Assembly (NCBI GenBank): GCA_028274465.1
Contig: CM051458.1
Coordinates: 59,137,253 to 59,201,252, forward strand
Length of the DNA stretch: 64,000 nt
Direction: 5' to 3'
Origin: Plantago ovata
Taxonomy: Eukaryota; Streptophyta; Magnoliopsida; Lamiales; Plantaginaceae
Positions 11,068-19,963 of this stretch are shown in pieces. Below the pieces are notes generated by a model. The model was not told where the DNA came from and ran no database searches. It was given only the letters and a program-made list of their open reading frames with translations. Both the position numbers and the translations under genes were made by a program. Position 1 is the first letter of the stretch, and the number at the start of each line of letters is the position of its first letter.

Positions 11068-11951
11068 TTTGTAAAGTGTCGAATTTTCATATCTTAGATC
11101 ATAATTTCGCAGACATAAACCCTAGAGCTTGTTCTGGGTTTTCTTTGACTTAGAACTACTTTTTCTTAGCGATTTGGAGCATCAAGGTAGAGATTTGGAC
11201 ATCTTTTGATCTCACCTTGCTAGAAACTTGTGAGTTTAGCAATTCACCGGAGATCGACAACCCTCGGTGGTAACTTTGTATCTCACCTTTTTCATACTCT
11301 ATCTTTCAATTCAATTATGTTTTCATCTATGATTGCTATTGTTGATTTCGAATTTGATATGAGTAGCTAAATTTCTAGTTGGTGATAGTATGTAAATTCA
11401 TAGCTAGGGTTCATATTGTGCATGATTGAGTTTCTGAATCTTTTGCTTGTAGAATTGTTTTATTTGATTCTTTGATCCGACTAAGCCAAACATCTTCGTA
11501 TAAAAGTGTTAGAAAATACTAGGACAATTCAAGATCATCGATTTGATATTTACAATTATCAAGTACTGCTTGCACTAAGCCTGGCAACCTTAGCCAAGTA
11601 TTAGTATAGATAGGAGGCTTTCAAAATACATGTCAAAACCTGTCTTTTGGTGTTTGATTATTCGAATTACTTTTAAAGCAGTACGTGTTGCACTTTCATG
11701 CATAATTAGAACCCGATGCTTAGAATGAGCATTACTATCACCAGCTCTCGTCATATATTGTTAAGTTAAGCTATGTTAAATTTGTTTACTGAATTTATAA
11801 TAGTTATTGTAGTTAAAGCTAGTTAAGTCCCTAGAGATCGACACTCGAGGTCATCTTACCCCTGCACTACGTGTTTTGTGTAGTTGTGAGTTGCCCTTTG
11901 ACTTTTAAACAAATTCATTTGATTGTTCGAGTCTGACAATCTCGTTCATCA

Positions 11952-12290
11952 AGAGCTTGTGCAGCTCCCATATCGGGAGCTGCAAAGCTCCAATCTGGGA
12001 GCACTTAAGCTCCCAGATCGGAGCTTGCAAGCTCCCTGACTGGAGCTTGTAAAATCTCCGGTCAGGGAGCTTGTGCAGCTCCCAGATCGGGAGCTGCACA
12101 AGCTACGATCTGGGGGCTTAAGAGCTCCCAGATCGGAGCTTGTGCAACTCTTGATTTGGGAGCTTCCGATCTGGGAACTCCCAGATCGTAGACGAGCTCC
12201 CAGATCGGAAGTTTTCCAATCTGGGAGTTTTTCAAGTCAGTACCAGATTCCGGTATTCTTCCGGTACTGGAATACCGGAATCCGATACTA
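11952..12290. repeat. Dense cluster of short palindromes (GAGCTCCCAGATC family)
   Basis: About a dozen copies in both orientations of a word near GCTCCCAGATCGGGAGC are packed into some 290 bp, many directly abutting, giving long potential stems such as GTGCAGCTCCCAGATCGG against its complement. The last part changes to a CCGGTATT and AATACCGG palindrome framed by CAAGTC and GACTTG (12234-12297). It abuts the end of the Athila LTR. There is no coding meaning. The nature of the cluster is unknown to me. Confidence 0.8.
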
Positions 12291-12676
12291 GACTTGAAGA
12301 AGAAGAAGAGAAAAGAAAAATAAAAAAGTAAAGAAAAAATAAAAAGGAAAAGAAAATAGTAAAAAAGAACAGAAAAATAAAGAAAAGGCTAAAAATAGGT
12401 AAGATAATTTTTTTTTTATTGTTTTTACGTCTAAATTTCAATTAGAGTTTAGTCCTTAGGTTCAATCTTGTTTGGCTGACCAAAGGTCTGATTTTGGAAC
12501 AGTTCTTAGATTGTCGGGTTGGTCAAATTCGACCCTAAAATGTTATTGTTTGTCTAATAGGTACTAATCTGTTATTAGGTGCTCTATCGATACCCTTAAA
12601 AGATACGGACCCTATAATATATGTTTGTTTATTCATGTTTATGTTTACTTATGTATTTATATTACACCGGGCAATA
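12291..12676. other. Purine-rich tract and non-coding DNA
   Basis: 12296-12400 is almost pure A/G on the plus strand, similar in style to the purine-rich stretches at about 9950-10060 and 32950-33050 in the Athila-type elements. The remainder has no recognisable feature. Confidence 0.45.
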
Positions 12677-14341
12677 CATCATGTCATATCTTTATCTGGT
12701 TGGTCTGTATCGATATCAAACATGTCCCCAGTGGGTGTATGTATAATCACACAATGAGTGGAGTTGTGTGGAAGATCATATGTCCCAAATGCTCCCTAGT
12801 CGAAGCTCATCTCGGATGGGGGTTCCGAATGAGACAATCGAGACTAGTATGTGTGGAGGTTATACTTGTTGGAGAAAGTGCGGTCGATGCCACGACCATG
12901 GAACGGATCGTTGGAGCGAGTCCATGATGTTCCCATAACTGCGCATAGTTGTTCGAGGAGATTATCCGAACAATGAAAGTACCCACCGGATCTCCCATCG
13001 ATGTATACTCTACACTGAGGTGTCTATGGGAACTGGAGTTATGGAAGTGATGCCATTCGTCCTTCGACTCTCAGGGCTTTACCATCACATATGTTGCGCT
13101 CTGCCCTTTGGCTGAAACCAATGCTTACACCCTTAAACATGCGATAGATACGGTCCAACTGGGAACTTGGCAACAATACAGATGTGGATGGTAAGTGATC
13201 TATGGAGAGGATTCATCTCCCATGTGTAGCATTGGAGAGCACTGCTCATAGTCATCATAGTTGTGTTGGTAAAACCGCTGACCAACGTACATATATATTT
13301 ATGATAGTCATAAATGATATCTACCGAACCAAACAACTCCCTGAGGCGCCACGAGTGTATTATTGGGATAGACACCTCATCGATCCTAGATGCATTCGAG
13401 TCAGTCAGATGAAAGGACCTTATCATCGGACATTGAGTGCAACAACTTCCCCAACGAAAGGTAATTTTGAGGTTCCTCTCAAACGTACTCATGTATTAAT
13501 ATTGCAAGTGGAATTATCTAGGAATTCCACAATGCCTAGTGTCTTGTCTAGCTTAATACATTGAGGCCCTATGGATCAGACTATGTGGTGAACCGGCTTA
13601 TCCGCATGACTAGTGGAAAGGAATTATAATTAACTTGTTTAATTATAATTAGTTATGGCGCAATTAATATTATGAGAATATTAATTGAATTAATTGTATT
13701 TCGGAAATACAATTTTATGTTAATTATATTTTAGAAATATAATTATGGAGTAATTGAAAGAATATATTAATTGGATTAATGTGTGCACTTGATCAAGATT
13801 TAAATTGGATTTAAAATTGCCACCTCATTTATATGTGGGTCCCAAAATGTGGGACCCACCTTTCTTAGGCTTCGGCCGCGTGTGATGAGGGAGAAGGAGT
13901 CAAAATTTCCTAATTGAGTTTTGAACTAATTAGGAGTTGAAAAAGGTTTTACCTATTGGAGTTTGGAACTAATAAGGTAAAAGATTTACTTGTGCATTAA
14001 GAATTGGTTTCTTAATTCTTTCAGGATTCTAATAGAACCTTGTTTAGCCTTATATTGACTACTATATAAGAAGGCTAGTGAAGAACTTTATTTATTCATT
14101 CTATCATTCACTCTTCTATTATTTCTCTCTAGAAAATAAAGCTCAATAAGTCATTCGTTCATCCGTGGATACCAAGGTTGAGGAAATCCAAAGCTGGAAA
14201 CTAATCTTTGTTTGCAGGAATTCTAGAAGACGAATTAGACATCTTCGTCTTCACCGAAGGAGAAGATGTTGCTGATTACTACGAGGATTTGATTGACTTG
14301 AATCCTGCACCTAAATCGATTGTTGTTCTAGCATTCAAAGT

Positions 14342-14623
14342 TGTAACGCCCCAGATTCCAGAGGCTTAAAAGGGTTGATAACGCTACTCATATCAACAAG
14401 GTGCACCTTTCTTTTCGGTAATTCACCTAGAAGAACTTCAGAGTTATGCGTGCTTGCTCTGGAGCAATTCTAGGATGGGTGATCCACTGGGAAGTTCCCG
14501 GTGCGCGGATTAGAACCCGTGTTGGTCTGTAGGGCCAGCATATCACCCCGGAGAGCTACCCATGAGTAACCTCGCCAGCCTATTGGGCCAGATCTCGGCC
14601 CATCAGTGGGTCGGGTCGTTACA
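14342..14623 (+). repeat. Cassandra (TRIM) LTR with 5S-like promoter region
   Basis: This 282-bp unit begins TGTAACGCC and ends GTCGTTACA (complementary ends). Its middle (about 14395-14500) resembles plant 5S rRNA in the same orientation: GAACTTCAGAGTTATGCGTG, then CTAGGATGGGTGATCC and CTGGGAAGTTC. A 5S-like internal promoter inside the LTR is the defining trait of plant Cassandra elements. Only one LTR is present. Confidence 0.82.
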
Positions 14624-14712
14624 AGCACCCATCCTAGTACTACTATCGTCCAAGCACGCTTAACTTCGGAGTTCTGATGGGATCCAGTACATTAGTGCTG
14701 GTATGATCGCAA
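14624..14712 (-). pseudogene. 5S rRNA fragment (about 90 of 120 bases)
   Basis: On the minus strand the sequence runs GGTTGCGATCATACCAGCAC, then GGATCCCATCAGAACTCCGA and AGTTAAGCGTGCTTGG, ending at ACTAGGATGGGTG. This follows canonical plant 5S rRNA from its first bases to about base 90, including box A (AGTTAAGCGTGCTT), with a handful of differences. It is closer to real 5S than the 5S-like part of the neighbouring Cassandra LTR and lies in the opposite orientation. The last 25-30 bases of 5S are absent. Confidence 0.85.
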
Positions 14713-14761
14713 CCTTCTAATGTTTAGTGAATGAAACTCTAACCAACTGAGCTAATGGGCC
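14713..14761 (-). pseudogene. tRNA-Ile-like 5' part fused to 5S
   Basis: The minus strand from 14761 reads GGCCCATTAGCTCAGTTGGT then TAGAG, which matches the acceptor 5' strand and D arm of plant nuclear tRNA-Ile. The next 20-odd bases diverge in the anticodon region but end GAAGG, as in tRNA-Ile before the variable loop, and pass straight into 5S. The T arm and 3' acceptor strand are missing, so it is not a functional tRNA gene. Confidence 0.65.
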
Positions 14762-16025
14762 ATTCTATACGGTGCCTTCGAAATCGGTTCAGTACCCGGG
14801 GCAAGTTTAATCTCGAACTCAATATTTCTATCTGGGGGTACTCCAGGTAAATCTTCAGGGAACACATCAGGATACTCTTGAATGATTGGAATATCATCCA
14901 GCTCTAAAATTTTCTTCCGGGAATCAATTGCACAATCTATAAAGCCGGTACAACCCTGTCTCAAAGCTTTTCGAGCTTGCACAACTGAAATTATCGACAC
15001 ACAAGACTTTTGAGTAGACACATCTCCCTGGAATATTGCTTCAGACTGTCCTGGAATTTGGAAATAGATCCTCTTCTCGAAAGAATCTATCTTAGGATGG
15101 TAATTCGATAACCAGTCCATCCCCAGAATTACATCTAAGTCTAACATATCGAGTACTACTAAATCGGCACTAAACTATTTCTCACCTATGCGAAATATGC
15201 ACTCTTTACAATAGCCATCACACACAACATTCTTTTTCACAGGAGTAGTTACATGCATAGAATCCATAAGTTTAGAAAGCAAAAAGTTCTTCGACTAGAC
15301 AAACTTTCTAGAGATGAACCAGTGAGAAGCACCAGAATCAAATAGCACAAATGCATCAACAGAATTAACTGAAAGGGTACCTGTAACAACGTCGGTACTA
15401 GCATTAGCATCGCCTTGGGTGATAGTGAAAATCCTTCCATTGCTCTTCCCTTTTTTTTGGTGCTCGACCACCAGGTGCTATTGCCAACTGCTTCCCTTGG
15501 TTAATATTTTTCGGACAGTCTTTAACTTGATGATGCGTGTCTCCACAACCAAAAAAACCACGTGTCTTCCAACGACACTCCCCACGATGATTCCTCTTAC
15601 AGTTCTCACAAAATCTCGATACGAAACGGGCCCCATCTCCTTTCGCCACTTTGTTGCCACCAGAGTTGTTGCCTCTACGAAACTGATCATGCGGCCTCTT
15701 CAAATCCCTCTTCGGTGGTAGATTCTTTGGAAGTGCCCTCTCCACAACCTTTACACGCTCCACAACATCAACCAGAGACTTATCCATGTGAGGGACCACA
15801 CTCATACGAATATTTTCCCTCAAACAATTGCAGAATAAAGTGACTTTGCTGCTTTCGGACGCCATGTAAGCTGGGGAGAAACGTCCCAACTCATGGAACT
15901 TATCCACCAAAATCCAACACACTCATATCCCCCTGTTTCAGGTTAAGAAACTGCAGCTGCAACTCTAACTTCGTGGACTCGGGAAAGTACTGTTGAAAGA
16001 AAAGTTCTTTGAAGCGCACCCAAGT
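14757..16025 (-). pseudogene. Tekay-type Gypsy gag, zinc knuckle, protease and start of reverse transcriptase
   Basis: On the minus strand the gag end (RFKELFFQQYFPESTKLELQ near 15990), a Cys/His zinc-knuckle region (about 15540-15600), the protease-to-RT connector (LDVILGMDWLSNYHPKIDSF) and the beginning of reverse transcriptase (PDVFPEDLPGVPPDR, then LAPGTEPISKAPYRM) follow in Ty3/Gypsy order. The piece ends within the first conserved RT block at the tRNA-like junction. It is head-to-head with the integrase piece. Fossil; broken. Confidence 0.82.
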
Positions 16026-17510
16026 CATGATTGCTAGTCTGATTGTTCATCCGATGTTGATTGATCGCATTAAAGAAGCACAAAAAGCTGATCCGGAGTT
16101 GCTTAAGATTCTTGATGGTGTGGGGAAAGATTTATACCCCAAGTTTGGGATCCATGGAGACGTCTCACTGAGGTATGGAAATAGAGTATGTGTACCTTCG
16201 AATGCTGAACTGAAAGAAAAGATTCTGACAGATGCTCATAAGTCTCGATTTTCGGTACATCCCGGCAGCACTAAGATGTATCGAGACATGATAAAATATT
16301 TCTGGTGGAAGGGCATGAAGCGTGATATAGCAGATTTTGTTGCGAGATGCATCACTTGTCAGCAAGTCAAGATAGAACATCAATGAGTTGCTGGTACATT
16401 ACAGAACTTGAATATTCCTGAGTGGAAGTGGGAACACATAACTATGGATTTTGTTACTGGTTTACCTCCAACACCGAGGGAGAGACATGATTTTGTATGG
16501 GTGATTGTGGACAGAGTTACCAAATCAGCTTATTTCTTACCGATAAAGAAAACGACACCATTGGATAAGCTAGCGAAGAAGTATGTGAAGCATATAGTGT
16601 GCCTTCATGGAGTCCCAGTTAGCATAATTTCTGATTGTGATCCAAGGTTTGCTTCTCAGTTTTGGAAGAGTCTACAAACTGCTCTCGAAACACAGTTGAA
16701 GTTTAGTACGGCTTTTCATCCGCAGACAGATGGACAGTCAGAAAGAACAATTCAAATTTTGGAGGATATGTTGAGAGCTTATGTTATGGACTTCAACGGA
16801 AGTTGGAGTGATAACCTGAAGCTAGTGGAGTTTGCTTACAACAATAGCTATCAAAGTAGCATTGGCATGTCACCATATGAAGCTTTATATGGGAGGAAGT
16901 GTAGATCTCCGATACATTGGGATGAAATTGGTGAGAAGAGATTATTGGGTCCAGAGTTGGCTAGAATTGACGAAGAAAAGATACTGATAATAAAGAAAAG
17001 ACTCGAAGTGGCTCAAAACCGACAGAAAAGTTGGGCGGATTTGAAAAGAAGACATTTGGAGTTTGATGTTGGTGATTCAGTTCATTTGAAAATTTCTCCA
17101 TGGAAGGGTGTGATGCGTTTTGGAAAGCGTGTGAAGTTGAGACCTCGTTATATCGGACCGTTTGAAATTCTTGATAGAGTTGGTGAGGTAGCTCATCGGT
17201 TGGCATTACCGCCGGACCTATCACGTGTGCATAATGTTTTCCACGTATCATTGTTGAGGAAATATGTACCTGATATATCCTACTCATGTTTTGAGTTATG
17301 AACCTCTAGAAGTTCAAGAGGATTTATCCTACGAAGATGTTCCAGTTGATATACTCGATCGTAAGGTGCATTAGTTGAGACGACGTTCGATACCTTTCGT
17401 GAAGGTTCAGTGGTCAAATCACTCACCTAAGGAAGCTACTTGGGAGCTTGAGGAGGAAATGATCAAATCGTACCCCCAGTTGTTTGAAAATGAAGGTAAT
17501 GATCTTATTT
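16025..17510 (+). pseudogene. Tekay-type Gypsy integrase with chromodomain
   Basis: Parts are an integrase zinc-binding region (HPGSTKMYRDMIKYFWWKGM, CITCQQVK), a catalytic core (WKWEHITMDFVTGLP, VDRVTKSAYFLP, ISDCDPRFASQFW, AFHPQTDGQSERTIQILEDM), a C-terminal segment (RYIGPFEILDRVGEVAHRLA, HNVFHVSLLRKYVPD) and a chromodomain (PVDILDRKV, VKVQWSNHSPKEATWELEEE). The chromodomain after integrase marks the chromovirus branch, Tekay/Del type. Fossil; broken. Confidence 0.88.
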
Positions 17511-17554
17511 GAAATCAAGTTTCGAGGACGAAACTTATTTTTACGGGGGAAGGA

Positions 17555-19274
17555 TGTAAAACCCCAGAAATTATTTTTCTTATTTAATACTTTATTTATT
17601 AAAAAGGTATTATTAAGTAGAATATTAAAAGAAGTGGGTTTAATAAATCAATTATGAAAATGAGTGTGATTTAACTAAATTACTTATTATATTTTTTTGA
17701 CTTATTATATATATTAAATCAAATACGGTAAACACAGAAGAAAGCTAGGTTTCGTCTCATTCTCTCCCTCAGCGCCGTTCTCAATTTTCTGGTAAGAGCT
17801 CATCCTTCTTTTGTCCTTTCAATTTGTTTTATCCCGTGAATCCTTTAATTCACTCAGTACTGTTCTGCTCGTTGTTCATAACTTTATTTGGCTGTGGCAC
17901 GTACTTCTGTTTGTTTCACATCCGTACTCGTGCATTGTCCAAGGTATTTCCTCGTCCTCATCACCTTTCTTTCCGTTCATTGGCCATGGTCAATTGTTTA
18001 AGTATTCTTCTAGATATCATCATCAACTTTTGTCTCGTTTGTTTATTGTATTGGAATTGTTGAATTGGTTAATTTGCATACTGTTTGGATTCCAAGGTCT
18101 AATTCAGGGACTTATTGTGCAATTTACCACCCAATTGAATTCAAATTCAATTCCTTCGTGTTACTTCCAGAGCATTTGTTTTGTCTTGTTCCTGTGATGA
18201 TGTCATGCTTATGCATGAACCCACTAAGTCTTGTCCCCTAGCTTGAATTACTTGTTTTGAACTGTTTAAGTTAAGCCGTTCTAGGATAGTTTCGCGTAGT
18301 AATTATGCTACCCTGTTTTGTTAGGTGTTTAGACTGAGTTAGCAGCTTGGTGAGTTTGGATCTTACGGTTTAGTTTGAGGTAAGGGGATATTCTGACACC
18401 AAAGCTTGTATTTTCAGTACTATTATTATGTATAAAAAGTATGTTTTATTGTATATTCAAATTTTGTGAATGATTTTGATAAAAACTATTATATCTATTT
18501 ACGGGGCTTGATATAGTAGAAAAATAAGGATCAAGTATGTTACCCTAAAGTAAATATTTTTGACTTATGCATGTGATGAATGTAAACTTTTTGTCCAAGT
18601 GCATGGACTAATGTTATGTTTGAGCTCCAGATGTGCCTGTGCAATGTTATGTACTCTTCGGGGTGTTTTGTCGTGCTAGGCCTTTATGTGTTGCCCTTTG
18701 GTGGGGTACTTTATGTTATGTTATGTTATGCAAAGCCGATCTCTGTGCCACCGAACTTATACTAGTGGCCATAGGATCATGTCTGTTGAGCCGAAATGTT
18801 ACGTTATGTTTCCATGCACCTTTTGTTACGTGTGATATTATTGGAATGTATATATATGTATGATTTTGAAGCATTACTTGATCTGGGTGGAGGTGCCAGG
18901 ATATTCTCTTACTGAGTTTGTAGCTCACCCCTTACTTCTTTTTTTACAGACGGTCAGCAGGGTAAGCAGTGTTAGAGTTTGCTTTGGAGTTTTCGAGTTA
19001 TTGTTCTTTGTAGGATTTCTTTTTGTTCAGGCCTGGCTTTTTAGTTTGTTTGAGCTAGAGACTTGTAGCTAGTTTTGCAGATTGTTATTTTGGGTTTTAG
19101 TTTGCTATGATATTTACTCTTGGACACAATTTCTTTTTAAAAGTTTATGTTTCCGCAAAGTTATGTTTATGTTTTGTTGAGACTTTGTGTTGGCGTAAGA
19201 CCATCTTACGATACACGGTCGGTCGCGTCTTTTGAAAATCTTTAAAAATCGTATTTTGGTTTTGGGGCGTGACA
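17555..19274 (+). repeat. Tekay-type LTR (3' LTR of the mosaic insertion)
   Basis: This is a 1720-bp LTR starting TGTAAAACCCCAG right after the polypurine tract GGGGGAAGGA (17545-17554) and ending GGGGCGTGACA. The same LTR, inverted, is at 20249-21989. Confidence 0.9.
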
Positions 19275-19413
19275 GAAGTACTGTAAGTTCTCTTACTCTG
19301 ATTTGTTTAGTATACATTATATGCATGATTAATCAGTATGCTTGTTAAGAAAAATTTTAAATTCCGCTGCACCAACCCTAGGGGTAATTCTGACCATATT
19401 TTCTTGCACATCA

Positions 19414-19825
19414 CAGTTAACTATAAACGTTGAACCAATTTTACTTGTTAAGAAAAAGAAAAACTACTAAATATTAAGTGTTTCAATAACTGTGTAGTGG
19501 TGTTCCACATAGTGTTCAGACACCACATAGTGTTGCATGTTGAGACAACACTAGTGCCAACATTGCATTCTTGACACTTATAAGACTAGAGCGTCTTAGT
19601 TCATTGGAGGCGTACTAGGACGGACTTGATATATTTATATTATCATCAATCTCTAACTTCGTTAATTGAAACTAAAATGTAGTAACATTTAGTAGGTTTA
19701 AGTTCATGAACTGGAATCTCTTAGTATTGTGAATGAATTGTACAAGTATCATTCAGTGTCAACATCTAAGAGTAGGCGCAATATGGTAATGAGGATTTTT
19801 TTTCAGTTTCCATGTGACGTAAATA
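19414..19825. other. Non-coding flank between the solo LTR and the LINE
   Basis: No coding signal is seen. There are repeated short words around ACACTA and GTTGCATGTTGAG near 19500-19560, and nothing else that I recognise. Confidence 0.35.
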
Positions 19826-19963
19826 TTTTTTTTTTTTTTCGAAACATAACTTCATAGATAGAATTAAGCGTTTACAGTACGATAGGCTATTACATCGTCT
19901 TGCCTAATTACATTTTCTAGCCAACTAGGGCATAACTCCCAAATATACACAAAAGTTGAATCA

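Larger units (their letters stand above)
7205..11951 (+). mobile_element. Athila-type Gypsy LTR retrotransposon remnant (3' part)
   Basis: Parts in order: end of RNase H and integrase (about 7205-8746), a long non-coding 3' region with a GC-rich repeat array (8898-9083), two stem-loops with polypurine-like tracts (9752-9785, 9861-9890), a purine-rich stretch (about 9950-10070), the polypurine tract (GGTTTGGGGAG, to about 10676) and one LTR (10679-11951). The LTR ends TGATGA and TCATCA are complementary. The Athila assignment comes from close likeness of the 3' region and LTR to the element at 27638-34972, which has a tRNA-Asp-type primer site. No gag, reverse transcriptase core or second LTR is seen. 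Broken, with several breaks. Confidence 0.85.
10679..11951 (+). repeat. Athila-type 3' LTR
   Basis: This is a 1273-bp LTR starting TGATGA immediately after the polypurine tract and ending TCATCA. It aligns by eye with the LTR at 33659-34972, notably in the segments after the TATA box (for example GACAACC and TAACTTTGTATCT near 11265-11285) and in the final 150 bp. It includes a GC-rich hairpin array (10981-11045) directly upstream of the TATA-like TATATATAA (11059-11067). Confidence 0.85.
14342..19274 (+). mobile_element. Mosaic retro-insertion: Cassandra LTR, 5S/tRNA pieces, Tekay (Gypsy) pieces
   Basis: Ordered parts are: Cassandra LTR (+) 14342-14623; 5S rRNA piece (-) 14624-14712; tRNA-Ile-like piece (-) about 14713-14761; Tekay-type gag, protease and the entry of reverse transcriptase (-) about 14757-16025; Tekay integrase and chromodomain (+) about 16025-17510; polypurine tract 17545-17554; and Tekay LTR (+) 17555-19274. 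The outer ends are TGTAACG and CGTGACA. The host LTR resumes exactly on both sides with AAAGT before and GAAGT after, a 5-bp duplication with one difference. Removing the insertion leaves a host LTR that matches the copy at 39400-39420. Broken; a composite rather than one family. Confidence 0.75.
12682..19408 (+). mobile_element. Solo LTR of a probable Copia element, split by a mosaic insertion
   Basis: The LTR occupies 12682-14341 and 19275-19408 (about 1.79 kb without the insertion). It starts TGTCATATC, ends TTTTCTTGCA, and is flanked by a perfect 5-bp duplication CATCA at 12677-12681 and 19409-19413. The same LTR occurs twice at 35956-39535, where a primer site complementary to initiator tRNA-Met follows it, which favours Copia. 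No internal region is present here, so it is a solo LTR, the usual product of LTR-LTR recombination. Family within Copia is not certain (Angela/Tork-like by length). Confidence 0.82.

Noticed and set aside
11952-12290. CRISPR-like look of the repeated words
   Set aside because: Repeats occur in both orientations, without constant spacing or unique spacers, in a plant genome; a palindrome cluster, not CRISPR.
13133-13564. Overlapping frames of about 120 codons on both strands (also at 37003-37338 and 38174-38464)
   Set aside because: All lie in the same LTR repeated three times; mirror-image frames within a non-coding repeat.
14395-14500. Plus-strand 5S-like sequence as a genuine 5S gene
   Set aside because: It lies inside an LTR with complementary ends and diverges from 5S in the way Cassandra LTRs do.
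14713-14761. Functional tRNA-Ile gene
   Set aside because: Only the acceptor 5' strand and D arm are recognisable; the T arm and the 3' acceptor strand are replaced by 5S sequence.
17811-18197. Hydrophobic open frames in the Tekay LTR
   Set aside because: They lie inside an LTR also found at 20249-21989, with no family match; LTR sequence rather than membrane protein genes.
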